A stretch of DNA of 64,000 bases from assembly GCF_007785775.2 (NCBI RefSeq), contig NZ_VNIK02000001.1:886498-950497 (forward strand), in the 5' to 3' direction. The stretch comes from Flagellimonas hadalis (GTDB lineage: Bacteria > Bacteroidota > Bacteroidia > Flavobacteriales > Flavobacteriaceae). The translations under genes and the position numbers were made by a program. The notes below the pieces were generated by a model. It had not been told where the DNA came from, ran no database searches, and worked only from the letters and a program-made list of their open reading frames with translations. Positions 35,041-43,182 of this stretch are shown here, piece after piece. Position 1 is the stretch's first letter. Each line of letters starts with the position of its first letter.

Positions 35041-35462
35041 TTGTTGTATGGTCAGGCTCCAATTATGCAGGGGTGCTGTCCATTTCTTCTCGATGTTTTT
35101 GGTGGCCAGATAGACCTGCCAAAGACCATATGCCGCGACAACGGTCCGGAGTTCATATCGAAGACCCTATCAAAATGGTGCAAGGGCAAACGGGTGGAGC
35201 TCCAGTTCATCCAGCCCGACAAGCCCATGCAGGACGGATATATGGAACGCCTGAACAGGTTTTATAGGGAGGATGTGCTCGACGCCTATTGGTTCAACCA
35301 CCTGCACCAAATAAAGGCGCTGACCCAAAAATGGATGGAGGATTACAATACAAGGCATCCCCATTCATCAATCGGGGGGAATACAAGAACCGTTTCGGGG
35401 AAGAATTCTTCCCCGAAACAGACCACATTAATGATAATTTTATGAATTTAGCGATATCCTAA
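35041..35462 (+). pseudogene. IS3-family transposase remnant (C-terminal half of DDE domain)
   Basis: From about 35107 the frame encodes the second half of an IS3 OrfB integrase core: LPKTICRDNGPEFISKTL (second catalytic Asp), QPDKPMQDGYMERLNRFYRE (catalytic Glu) and NTRHPHSSIGG. The first Asp and the entire N-terminal half, OrfA and both terminal repeats are missing. After SSIGG the frame is shifted: adding one G to the run of six at 35374-35379 gives EYKNRFGEEFFPETD and a stop at 35462. It is a dead fragment, perhaps left by insertion into or excision from this locus. Confidence 0.85.
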
Positions 35463-35473
35463 AATGGGTAAGG

Positions 35474-36367
35474 CTACAATTGTTCAGGCACTATGACGGT
35501 CAAGGCTTTCTTTTCAATACCGATGAAAATGGTATTGTCCTCCACGACATGGAATTCCCCGTCAATCTGGGAATCAAAATGGGTGCCTGGGAGACTTGAC
35601 AGAGCTAGGGTCGTAGTTTGAAAATGCCTTGCCTCCTTGAGCAAGTGCGGCCGATTCATCAAGAGCAAGACGCCCAACACCAACATTTTGACCCTGTTGA
35701 CCTTGGTAACGACCAACACATCCAAAAGTCCGTCCTGCAAGGATGCTTGGGGTGTAAGGCTCAGATGGTACCCCATCACATTGGTATTGGAAACAAACAC
35801 CAAAAAGGGGTTCGTCTTCCATTTCCTGCCATTGGCCTTTATTTCGATCTCCTGGGGTTTCGTCAATTGCTTTAAGGAGGTTATGCACGCAGCCAGATAC
35901 CCAGATAGGGTACGCCTATTGGACGATTCGTAATTCTTGATGACACTGGCATCAAAACCGACTCCCGTATTACTGAAAAAAAAGCGACCGTTCATCCGCC
36001 CCACATCAATTTTGGTCATATGGGCATTCCGCAAAAGTACCAGTGCCTCACACAAGTTTTTAGGGATATCGAGGTTGGAAGCCAAACCATTTCCGGAACC
36101 AAAAGGTATGATGCCCAAGGGGATGTCGGTTCCCACAAGACAGGAAGCCACCTCGTTTATGGTCCCATCTCCGCCGCAGGCCACAATAATATGGGCTCCT
36201 TCGTGCAAGGAAGCCTTGGTCAATTCCGTGGCATGCCCTGGATAATTGGAAATTTTAAGACATAAATCAAAGTGTTTCGCCTCAAAATACTGCGACAACA
36301 ATACTTCGTTGATCGTGGAGTCGCCCTTGCCTGCAATGGGATTTACAATAAAATGGACATTCTTCAT
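35474..36367 (-). CDS. Diacylglycerol kinase family lipid kinase (YegS/DgkB type)
   Basis: A 297-residue soluble lipid kinase. It starts with FIVNPIAGKGDS, carries the nucleotide-binding ACGGDGTINEVASCLVG (about 61-77), LGIIPFGSGNGLASNL (about 82-97) and the second-domain segment FFFSNTGVGFDASVI. Enzymes of this family phosphorylate diacylglycerol or related lipids at the membrane. The start overlaps the LTA-synthase-like gene by 4 bp (ATGA), which suggests recycling of the diacylglycerol that such a transferase would release. Confidence 0.9.
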   Translation of the reverse strand: MKNVHFIVNPIAGKGDSTINEVLLSQYFEAKHFDLCLKISNYPGHATELTKASLHEGAHIIVACGGDGTINEVASCLVGTDIPLGIIPFGSGNGLASNLDIPKNLCEALVLLRNAHMTKIDVGRMNGRFFFSNTGVGFDASVIKNYESSNRRTLSGYLAACITSLKQLTKPQEIEIKANGRKWKTNPFLVFVSNTNVMGYHLSLTPQASLQDGLLDVLVVTKVNRVKMLVLGVLLLMNRPHLLKEARHFQTTTLALSSLPGTHFDSQIDGEFHVVEDNTIFIGIEKKALTVIVPEQL

Positions 36368-38331
36368 AGGTTTACTTTTAGATCCAGCCCATTATGGTTG
36401 TAGAGGTAATCGGCAAGTTGGTAATAGGAAATGGTCTCGTTCAAAAACGCAGTGTCCATTGGTTCTTTCGATAGGCTGTTATTTTTTTGGTCCCAGTTAT
36501 ATTGATTGGCGGTCTTTCCATCGCCCAACACCATCAATTCATCCTTCTTTAATAGGCCCAATTTTCTGTAATTGCCCACAAATGCACGTTGGTCTTCTGG
36601 TTTCATACTGAACACATCGCGACCAAAAAAATTGTTATTATAGTTCCAGCCCAACAAGGAGAAGAGCGTTGGCATCACATCTATCTGGGAACATTGCCGG
36701 GTAATCTTATATCCTTTACCCCCTTCCAGATTTACAATAATGGCAGGGATGTGATAGTTGTCCACATCCAATTCCCACTTTCCTGCACTGCTTGCACAAT
36801 GGTCTGCCATAATCACAATCACCGTGTTGTTATACCACGATTTGGCCTTGGCCTGTCTCAAGAATTGACCAATGGCGAAATCGGTATATTTTACGGCCCC
36901 ACTTCGCGATGTGCCCGAGGGGATATCGATTTTACCTTCTGGGTAGGTATAGGGTTTATGGTTGGACGTGGTCATGACAAAATCAAAAAAAGGTGTGCCC
37001 TGCTCTACAGATTTGTCTGCCTCCTTCAAAACCTTATTGAAAATGTCCTCATCACAAATGCCCCACGCATTTTCAAAAGTGACCTCATCATCTTCAATGT
37101 TCTTACGTGAAGTGACAATATCCCGAGAGGGTAAAAATCCACGTCCTCGGTCCACAATGTCAAACCCATTACCACTGAAGAACTTGTCCATATTGTCAAA
37201 ATACCCATCGCCGCCATAAAAAAAGGTTCTACTGTACCCCTTTTCTTTGAAAACCTCACCGATGGTGAACAGGTTTTGGTTATGCTTGCGTTTTACAATG
37301 CTCCTGCCCGGAGTTGGGGGAATGCTCAAGGTAATGGCCTCCATGCCCCTCACGGTACGGGTGCCGGTGGCATACAGGTTAGAGAAATAGGTCTCCGCCT
37401 GCGCAATGGAGTCCAGATTTGGGGTCAAGTGATTTTCATTCCCAAAAATGCCCAGATAGTTGGCACTCAAACTCTCCACACAAATCAAGATGATATTCGG
37501 TTTTTTTTCAACACCCCCTTTTATGGCGCGAAGAATATTGTCTTCGGGTTCCAGCAGACTGTCCAAAGGACCTGTTACCTGCTTTTGCACCTTGTTAAGG
37601 GCTTCTTTTTCAGAAATGGTTTTGTAAAAATCGGTGTAGCTGAGCTCATTGTTCCGAAACGCTGCGAAGAAGGAATATATCCCTGCTTTCGAAAGCTCAT
37701 TGTTATATCTGTTTTCTGAGGTTTCTGCAGAATCGTTCTCAATGGAAACAGTGTAAAATGACATCACCAAAATGGCCATGGCAAAAGGAACCAACTTCAC
37801 TTGAAATCCATCATGTGCCGAAAATACCTTTTTGAAAAACCCTTTACGTGCGAAAAGCCAAACTGTAGTTGTAACTAAAATGACCATACCACCGATCAAA
37901 AGTGGTAAGGGATAGGATTCGTTAATGTTTTTGACCACTTCGTAGGTGTAGATGAGGTAATCCACCGCAATAAAATTGAACCGTCTTTGGAATTCATCCC
38001 AAAAGGTGATTTCCGCAAAAAAGGAAAAGTAAACAACGAGCAATGCCAGGGAGAACCCAAAGTAGACCAAGATTCTATCCAACAAAGAACCATAAAACCG
38101 TTTGGGAAAAAGCAAAAAGTACAGGGAGGCCGAAACATAGAAAAAGGACACGGTTCCCAAATCAAAAAACAATCCTGTAAAAAATATCTTCAGCAAACTA
38201 AATAGGGAGTGTTCCACTTCCGCAAAATCTAGGATCAGAAAAGATAGTCGCATCAAAAATGACAGTGCCAAAAAAAGAAGGGCAAAGGCATTGACCAGGG
38301 CGTAACGCGAGGGAAATAATTTTAACTTCAT
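36364..38331 (-). CDS. LTA-synthase-like membrane sulfatase-fold protein (phosphoglycerol/phosphoethanolamine transferase type)
   Basis: A 655-residue protein with five N-terminal transmembrane helices (first about 10-40, last near 175-200, VPFAMAILVMSFYTVSIEN) and an extracytoplasmic alkaline-phosphatase/sulfatase domain: PNIILICVESLSANYLGIFG, the TGTRTVRGMEAITLSIPP loop with the likely Thr nucleophile, FFYGGDGYFDNMDKF and VIVIMADHCASSAGKWELD with Asp/His metal ligands. LtaS-type enzymes transfer glycerophosphate from phosphatidylglycerol. Gram-negative Bacteroidota lack lipoteichoic acid, so the acceptor here is unknown (glycan, lipid or protein). Coupled to the downstream lipid kinase. Confidence 0.88.
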   Translation of the reverse strand: MKLKLFPSRYALVNAFALLFLALSFLMRLSFLILDFAEVEHSLFSLLKIFFTGLFFDLGTVSFFYVSASLYFLLFPKRFYGSLLDRILVYFGFSLALLVVYFSFFAEITFWDEFQRRFNFIAVDYLIYTYEVVKNINESYPLPLLIGGMVILVTTTVWLFARKGFFKKVFSAHDGFQVKLVPFAMAILVMSFYTVSIENDSAETSENRYNNELSKAGIYSFFAAFRNNELSYTDFYKTISEKEALNKVQKQVTGPLDSLLEPEDNILRAIKGGVEKKPNIILICVESLSANYLGIFGNENHLTPNLDSIAQAETYFSNLYATGTRTVRGMEAITLSIPPTPGRSIVKRKHNQNLFTIGEVFKEKGYSRTFFYGGDGYFDNMDKFFSGNGFDIVDRGRGFLPSRDIVTSRKNIEDDEVTFENAWGICDEDIFNKVLKEADKSVEQGTPFFDFVMTTSNHKPYTYPEGKIDIPSGTSRSGAVKYTDFAIGQFLRQAKAKSWYNNTVIVIMADHCASSAGKWELDVDNYHIPAIIVNLEGGKGYKITRQCSQIDVMPTLFSLLGWNYNNNFFGRDVFSMKPEDQRAFVGNYRKLGLLKKDELMVLGDGKTANQYNWDQKNNSLSKEPMDTAFLNETISYYQLADYLYNHNGLDLKVNL

Positions 38332-38384
38332 GGGTATTCCAATTAATTCAATATGTAAATGAGCTTTGTTTTATAGCTTACTCT

Positions 38385-39878
38385 CTAATTCATTTCAAAT
38401 TTGAATCCGAGACCAAAATAGTTGGCCTTTAGGCCCGTGGTCCGGTGGTAGTTGTTGTACTTCACATCAATGCTCTTCAATCCAAATCCCAAGGTCTTGA
38501 ATTGGGTAAAAATGTCCGTATACGTGATTCCAAAACCAATCTGATGGGCGTCGTAAGCCGAAAGATCATAGTCTGAGGTATAATATTGACTTGTGGACAA
38601 ATGCTCATCAAAAGGAGCGAAATAATCGATCTGGTTCTGGGTGTAATAGCGATAGGATGGATAGAAGGTAAAATTCTGCCCTACTTTCACCGGGATTTCC
38701 ACACTCGCTGTATGCGACTGCAATCCCCAGTCATCAAAATAGTAGCGATAATAGGTGCGAACCGTCAAAATCTCATTGATATAATGATTCAAACGGATGC
38801 CCACGGGTATTTTGAACCGGGTATCGGGCAGTCGTTCCATATCATCGGCCAACATAAACACATCCCTGTTCTGTGCAGAGGTGTAGAACGGAATACTGGC
38901 AGGATTTCCAATAAAATAGTTGGGGACATCGGCAAAATAGACCCGCTGCATGGGGTTAGAGAGCCATCCCTGCTGTTGGACCACATCGGCGAAAATTGAA
39001 ATTTGGGTGTTCTTGCCCAATATCTGCGACAACGAGACTGACAATGCAAAACTGTTCCGCTTTTTGTCCGAAATCAAACTGAAACCCTCCACAGGACGCC
39101 AAGTCAATGAACCATTCTTATTGGTTACCAATCCGTTTCTGTTCAAAATATTGACCCCTGAAAAGAAGCCGGCGTTCAAATTGCCATCCACTTCCACATA
39201 GCTGTCCAATTCGGTAGGGTATCTAGGGTTCCATTGGTCCAAAAACACACTGCCCTTGAGGCTTAGCTCCGTATTTTTTTCGTTGAAAAGTCGCGTATAC
39301 CCTCCACCAAAACCAATGGAGGTATAATCATACTCCGTGGCAAAAGACACATTGCCACTCACTATTTGATCGCGGTCGTCCGAACTATGGGAATACCCAA
39401 TATTAACACTGCCCCAAGTATCCTGTCGGGATGCGCCGGAAGAGGCCACCCATGGACTTCCAATGGCACCGGAATAGCCTCCACCATTGTTGTCATCATC
39501 CTCTTCGTCGTCATCATCTCCGCCACCACCCCCACCGCCACCGCTGGAAGCTCCACTTAAACCACCGGAGCCCGTCACATCAAATGGGTTTAAATTGCTG
39601 GAAGAGGCAGAAGTGTAGGTTGAAATACCCACATCCACGCTCAGCACATCGTCGTCATTTAAGGGAACGCTCACCACAATGGATGGTGCCACATCCGTAA
39701 GCCGCTCATTTCCGATACCACCGGTAACGGATGCATTGTTTCCAGTTTGTTCATAGTAACTGGAGAGGATATCCACTTCGGTGGTTTCCAAGACCCGCTT
39801 TTTATAGGAATTGACATTTTCCTGTTGGGCCACCCCAAGTATTGGGATGCATAAAAGTATCAGCCAAAATCTATTCAT
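38385..39878 (-). CDS. DUF3570 outer-membrane beta-barrel protein
   Basis: I start at the ATG ending at 39878, giving a signal peptide (MNRFWLILLCIPILGVAQ); the track-like extension to 40046 is rejected because it runs through the DUF4266 gene. The 497-residue protein has DUF3570 features: an N-terminal conserved part (YEQTGNNASVTGGIGNERLT), YTSASSSNLNPF, then two SGAS motifs (about 108-111 and 147-150) around a glycine/aspartate-rich stretch, followed by beta strands ending in GLGFKFEMN. It is the last gene of a thioredoxin-ApbE-DUF4266-DUF3570 operon. SGAS resembles the S/T-G-A-S/T motif that ApbE flavinylates. Confidence 0.85.
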   Translation of the reverse strand: MNRFWLILLCIPILGVAQQENVNSYKKRVLETTEVDILSSYYEQTGNNASVTGGIGNERLTDVAPSIVVSVPLNDDDVLSVDVGISTYTSASSSNLNPFDVTGSGGLSGASSGGGGGGGGDDDDEEDDDNNGGGYSGAIGSPWVASSGASRQDTWGSVNIGYSHSSDDRDQIVSGNVSFATEYDYTSIGFGGGYTRLFNEKNTELSLKGSVFLDQWNPRYPTELDSYVEVDGNLNAGFFSGVNILNRNGLVTNKNGSLTWRPVEGFSLISDKKRNSFALSVSLSQILGKNTQISIFADVVQQQGWLSNPMQRVYFADVPNYFIGNPASIPFYTSAQNRDVFMLADDMERLPDTRFKIPVGIRLNHYINEILTVRTYYRYYFDDWGLQSHTASVEIPVKVGQNFTFYPSYRYYTQNQIDYFAPFDEHLSTSQYYTSDYDLSAYDAHQIGFGITYTDIFTQFKTLGFGLKSIDVKYNNYHRTTGLKANYFGLGFKFEMN

Positions 39879-39885
39879 GCTCTTG

Positions 39886-40095
39886 TTAATTGCAACCACA
39901 ACCGCCTCCTGTTTTTCCTCCATTTCCGCCAGAAGCACCCTCGCGGTATACTTGATAACTCGTTTCGAATTTTGCCAGTTTTTTATCCGCCAAAACCATA
40001 TCTGGATCATTGATATTGACCTTTTCATACTCGTGCAGGACCGCACAAGACGACAGGCTTAACAAACTGTATAGGGCAATTGCTACTTTCTTCAT
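39886..40095 (-). CDS. DUF4266 small lipoprotein
   Basis: A 69-residue lipoprotein (lipobox SLSSC) of the DUF4266 family: VNINDPDMVLADKKLAKFE, YQVYREGASGGNGGKTGGG and the terminal CGCN. The Gly/Cys-rich end is a family hallmark; whether its cysteines bind metal or form disulfides is not known. It lies 7 bp upstream of the DUF3570 gene and 8 bp downstream of apbE. Confidence 0.9.
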   Translation of the reverse strand: MKKVAIALYSLLSLSSCAVLHEYEKVNINDPDMVLADKKLAKFETSYQVYREGASGGNGGKTGGGCGCN

Positions 40096-40103
40096 AGTTG
40101 GGT

Positions 40104-41135
40104 TTATCTACTTTGGGTTTCCACGCCTTTCAAGGCAATATTTTTGGAAGTGATGATTTTATTATTGTCGTCGACTAGGATACATTCCACGCCTTTTAAT
40201 TGATTCACGAAATCCAAGCCGGTATCCACGCCCATCACAAAAATTGAGGTGGCAAGGGCATCGGCCAATTCAGCATTTGCCGTAAAAATGGTGGCGCTCC
40301 GCACTCCTTTGCTGGGATAGCCTGTTCTTGGGTCGATGATATGGGTATAGCGTTCCCCGTTTAGAATGACGAACTTCTCATAATTACCAGATGTCACCAC
40401 CGCTTGGTCCTTTACCGGCAACCAAGAGAAGACCTTATCCTTGTTGAGCGGGTTTACGATGGCCACCATCCAATCCTTGCCATCGGGTTGTGCGCCCCAC
40501 GCATTTAAATCGCCAGAGGCATTGATGATTCCAGAGGCAACCCCATTTTTCACGAGTAATGCCTTGGCCCTATCCGCTGCATATCCCTTTCCAATGGCTC
40601 CGAATCCAATCTTCATGCCTTCATTCTTCAGGAATACGGTCCCATTTTCTTGATTCAAGACAATATTTTGATACCCCACTTTGGCAACGGATTGCTTTAT
40701 GGCTTCCTCCGAAGGCATTTTCATGACGGAACCGTCAAATTTCCAGATGCGGTCCATGGAAGCATAGCTGATATCGAATGCCCCTTGGGTCAATTTTGAT
40801 ATTTTAATGGCCCTTGTAATCAGGTTGAAAAGTTCTTGGTCCACTTTTACTGGGGCCACTCCTGCATTTTGATTGATTTTAGAGGTCTGCGAATTGGGGT
40901 CCCAAGACGAGATCAAGCGTTCAATGCGTGAAATTTCCGCAATCGCCATATCCAGATAGGCATCGCCCTTGGTTTGATTTTCGGCTACCACAGTCAAATC
41001 AAACCGGCTACCCATCAATTTTAGGGTACGCTGAAAGACTTGGAGCTGAGTTCCATCATCAATCCCTTGGGAATACCCAGAAATCACAAAAAGGAAAAGG
41101 GTCGCACTCAATAAAAATCGATTTATCTTGGACAT
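40104..41135 (-). CDS. apbE: FAD:protein FMN transferase (ApbE), exported
   Basis: A 343-residue enzyme with a signal peptide (FLLSATLFLFVISGYSQ). It has the ApbE core: MGSRFDLTVVAEN, ERLISSWDPNSQTSKIN, IGFGAIGKGYAADRAK (FAD-binding), SGDLNAWGAQPDGKDW, HIIDPRTGYPSKGVRSATI and ADALATSIFVMG with the Mg-binding Asp/Thr. ApbE splits FAD and attaches FMN through a phosphoester to Ser/Thr in extracytoplasmic target proteins, or recycles FAD. The local targets could be DUF3570 or DUF4266, as no FMN-bind or NqrC/RnfG protein is nearby. Confidence 0.93.
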   Translation of the reverse strand: MSKINRFLLSATLFLFVISGYSQGIDDGTQLQVFQRTLKLMGSRFDLTVVAENQTKGDAYLDMAIAEISRIERLISSWDPNSQTSKINQNAGVAPVKVDQELFNLITRAIKISKLTQGAFDISYASMDRIWKFDGSVMKMPSEEAIKQSVAKVGYQNIVLNQENGTVFLKNEGMKIGFGAIGKGYAADRAKALLVKNGVASGIINASGDLNAWGAQPDGKDWMVAIVNPLNKDKVFSWLPVKDQAVVTSGNYEKFVILNGERYTHIIDPRTGYPSKGVRSATIFTANAELADALATSIFVMGVDTGLDFVNQLKGVECILVDDNNKIITSKNIALKGVETQSR

Positions 41136-41142
41136 CTTCAGA

Positions 41143-41589
41143 TTATTGGAATGCGTTCAACTTGTTGAAATAGGCTTTTGGTGTAGTTTTTTCATACCCA
41201 GCTTCACCTAGCATCTTCCCAGAAGCATCCAACACCACCACAAAAGGGAAGTATCCGTTGGGATTGTATTTGGAAGCCAACATTTTGTTGTGCTCCTCTT
41301 GTGCTTCGGGCAATCTGTTTTTCTGCTTTCTGGGGAAATCGGCCTTGAGCATCACAAATCGGTCCTTGGCCAAATTTTGGAATTCATCGGTACTCCAAAC
41401 CTCGCGATCTAACTTAATGCAAGGCGCGCACCAGTCAGAACCTTGAAAAACCAAAACAATATTGTTATCGTTCTTTTGGGCCAAGTCTTTGGCCTTTTCA
41501 AAATTGGTTTGCCACTCTTGGGCCGAAAGATTTTGTATCAGTAAAAAACAGCCTATCATCAAGGCTGTCAACCATTTTTTGCAATGCAT
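41143..41589 (-). CDS. Periplasmic thioredoxin-like protein
   Basis: A 148-residue protein with a signal peptide (ALMIGCFLLIQNLSAQ) and a thioredoxin fold: VLVFQGSDWCAPCIKLDREV with the active-site C54xxC57, FVMLKADFP, and GYFPFVVVLDASGKMLGEAGY with the cis-Pro region. The WCAPC motif is closer to DsbD-type/thioredoxin reductants than to oxidants. It is the first gene of the operon with ApbE, DUF4266 and DUF3570, so it may keep the cysteines of DUF4266 reduced. Confidence 0.9.
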   Translation of the reverse strand: MHCKKWLTALMIGCFLLIQNLSAQEWQTNFEKAKDLAQKNDNNIVLVFQGSDWCAPCIKLDREVWSTDEFQNLAKDRFVMLKADFPRKQKNRLPEAQEEHNKMLASKYNPNGYFPFVVVLDASGKMLGEAGYEKTTPKAYFNKLNAFQ

Positions 41590-41699
41590 AGTTCAGGTGT
41601 TAAAATTCTTTTTCATTACTAAGACAGGCAAAAAACCATACACCCTATTTTTTCTAATTATTTTTGTGCCTTATAAAATAGTTTCGCCCTAATCAGCAC

Positions 41700-42221
41700 A
41701 TGACAGAGGAAGAACCATCCATTTGCGAGCAAAAAATCTACAATCGAATTTTTCGCACCCATTATGCGGCGGTGACCCGATACATTTATTATAAATGTGG
41801 CGACCTGCAACAGGCGGAGGACATTGTGCAAAATGTTTTTGTGAAACTTTGGAAATTGTGCGCCACCGTTTCCTTTTCTAAAGTGAAGGCGTACCTCTAC
41901 CGCTCGGCCAGCAACTCATTTTTCAATGAAAAAGAGCATGAAAAAATCGTATTAAAGCACTTAAAAAGGACCAATGCTTCTGTGGACCATGAAAGTCCGG
42001 AATATTTGATGCAGATGGACGAGTTCCATGAAAAATTGAAGCTGGCCATTGCCTCTTTGCCTCCAAAAGAACGGGAAGTGTATTTATTGAGCCGAATAGA
42101 AAAGAAAACCTATCCCGAAATTGCCGAAATGACCGGGGTCGGTGTAAAGGCCATTGAACGAAGAATGGGCAAAGCTTTGCTTCAACTCCGTGAAGTTTTG
42201 GGAAAAGAATTAAAATTTTAA
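41700..42221 (+). CDS. RNA polymerase sigma factor, ECF (FecI-like)
   Basis: A 173-residue ECF sigma: region 2 (IFRTHYAAVTRYIYYKCGDL, AEDIVQNVFVKLWK) and region 4 (LASLPPKEREVYLLSRIEKK in part, TYPEIAEMTGVGVKAIERRM). It is divergent from the thioredoxin-ApbE operon (110 bp apart) and upstream of a FecR-type regulator and a TonB-dependent transducer. Such sets form cell-surface signalling systems where the sigma drives expression of the receptor. Confidence 0.92.
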   Translation: MTEEEPSICEQKIYNRIFRTHYAAVTRYIYYKCGDLQQAEDIVQNVFVKLWKLCATVSFSKVKAYLYRSASNSFFNEKEHEKIVLKHLKRTNASVDHESPEYLMQMDEFHEKLKLAIASLPPKEREVYLLSRIEKKTYPEIAEMTGVGVKAIERRMGKALLQLREVLGKELKF

Positions 42222-42264
42222 TAGGGTGAAAGTGGAATCAACTGTCCTATAAATAAGAGCGATT

Positions 42265-43182
42265 ATGCCTATGGATGAAAATTACGCCAACGAAGATTTT
42301 TTGGCCCGATGGATTGCCGGAGCGTTGACTCCGGAGGAACAGGCAGGGTTCGAGGCATCTGATGTCCACAGGCAACTTATGGCCATTGATAATGCTGCCA
42401 GCTCGCTTAATGGCCCAGACATAGATGTGGAAAAGGCATTGGCTTTGGTGACAGAAAAAAATCAAAACGTCCAAAAAGAACCTACGGTAAGACGCTTATG
42501 GTGGGTGGCAGCAGCAGCATCCATTGCTTTGTTATTTGCCGGGTACACCTATTTCTTCGGATATAAAACCTATTCCACTGGTATTGGCGAAAAAGAGACC
42601 GTACTTCTTGCGGATGGCTCTCTAATTGAGCTAAATGCCAACTCCAAATTATCCTACAAGCGATTTGGTTGGGAGGAGGACCGCATCGTGGATTTTGAAG
42701 GGGAAGCTTTTTTTGATGTGCAACCCGGTGGGGATTTCAAGGTGAGGACCAGCAAAGGAACCGTTTCCGTATTGGGCACCCAATTCAACATACGGGATCG
42801 GAAGGATTTCAAAGTACAATGCTATGAAGGTGCCATTGTCTTCACGCCATTGACCAAGTCCAACCCCACCGAACTCTCGCAAGGAATGATGCTTGAAATA
42901 AAAGAAGGTCAAATTCAGGAAACCAAATTTTCTGGTGATGCTCCCGATTGGAAAAAAGGGTATTCATCTTTTGTAGAACAGCCTTTTTCAACAGTTCTGG
43001 AGGAACTTTCCGTTCAATTTCCGGTTACTTTTGAGTTGAATTCGGTTCAAACCGACCGTCTTTTCACTGGAAGATTTACGCATAAGAATCTTGAAAGCGC
43101 CCTTAAGACTACCATGGAACCCATGGGCATCAAATATCATATTTCGGCAGACAAAAGAATTGTTACCTTGTCTATTGAATAG
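42265..43182 (+). CDS. FecR-family anti-sigma/sigma regulator
   Basis: A 305-residue protein: a cytosolic N-terminal region (FLARWIAGALTPEEQAGFEA), one transmembrane helix (LWWVAAAASIALLFAGYTYF, about 74-93) and a periplasmic FecR domain (LLADGSLIELNANSKLSYKR, VDFEGEAFFDVQPGGDFKV, TSKGTVSVLGTQFNIR), ending in a DUF4974/STN-like fold (TFELNSVQTDRLFTGRF). It relays signals from the TonB-dependent receptor to the sigma factor. The start could also be the Met at 42271. The receptor ATG follows its stop codon directly. Confidence 0.92.
   Translation: MPMDENYANEDFLARWIAGALTPEEQAGFEASDVHRQLMAIDNAASSLNGPDIDVEKALALVTEKNQNVQKEPTVRRLWWVAAAASIALLFAGYTYFFGYKTYSTGIGEKETVLLADGSLIELNANSKLSYKRFGWEEDRIVDFEGEAFFDVQPGGDFKVRTSKGTVSVLGTQFNIRDRKDFKVQCYEGAIVFTPLTKSNPTELSQGMMLEIKEGQIQETKFSGDAPDWKKGYSSFVEQPFSTVLEELSVQFPVTFELNSVQTDRLFTGRFTHKNLESALKTTMEPMGIKYHISADKRIVTLSIE

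Noticed and set aside
39879..40046. N-terminal extension of the DUF3570 gene
   Set aside because: The extension runs through the DUF4266 gene in another frame, and the signal peptide starts at 39878.
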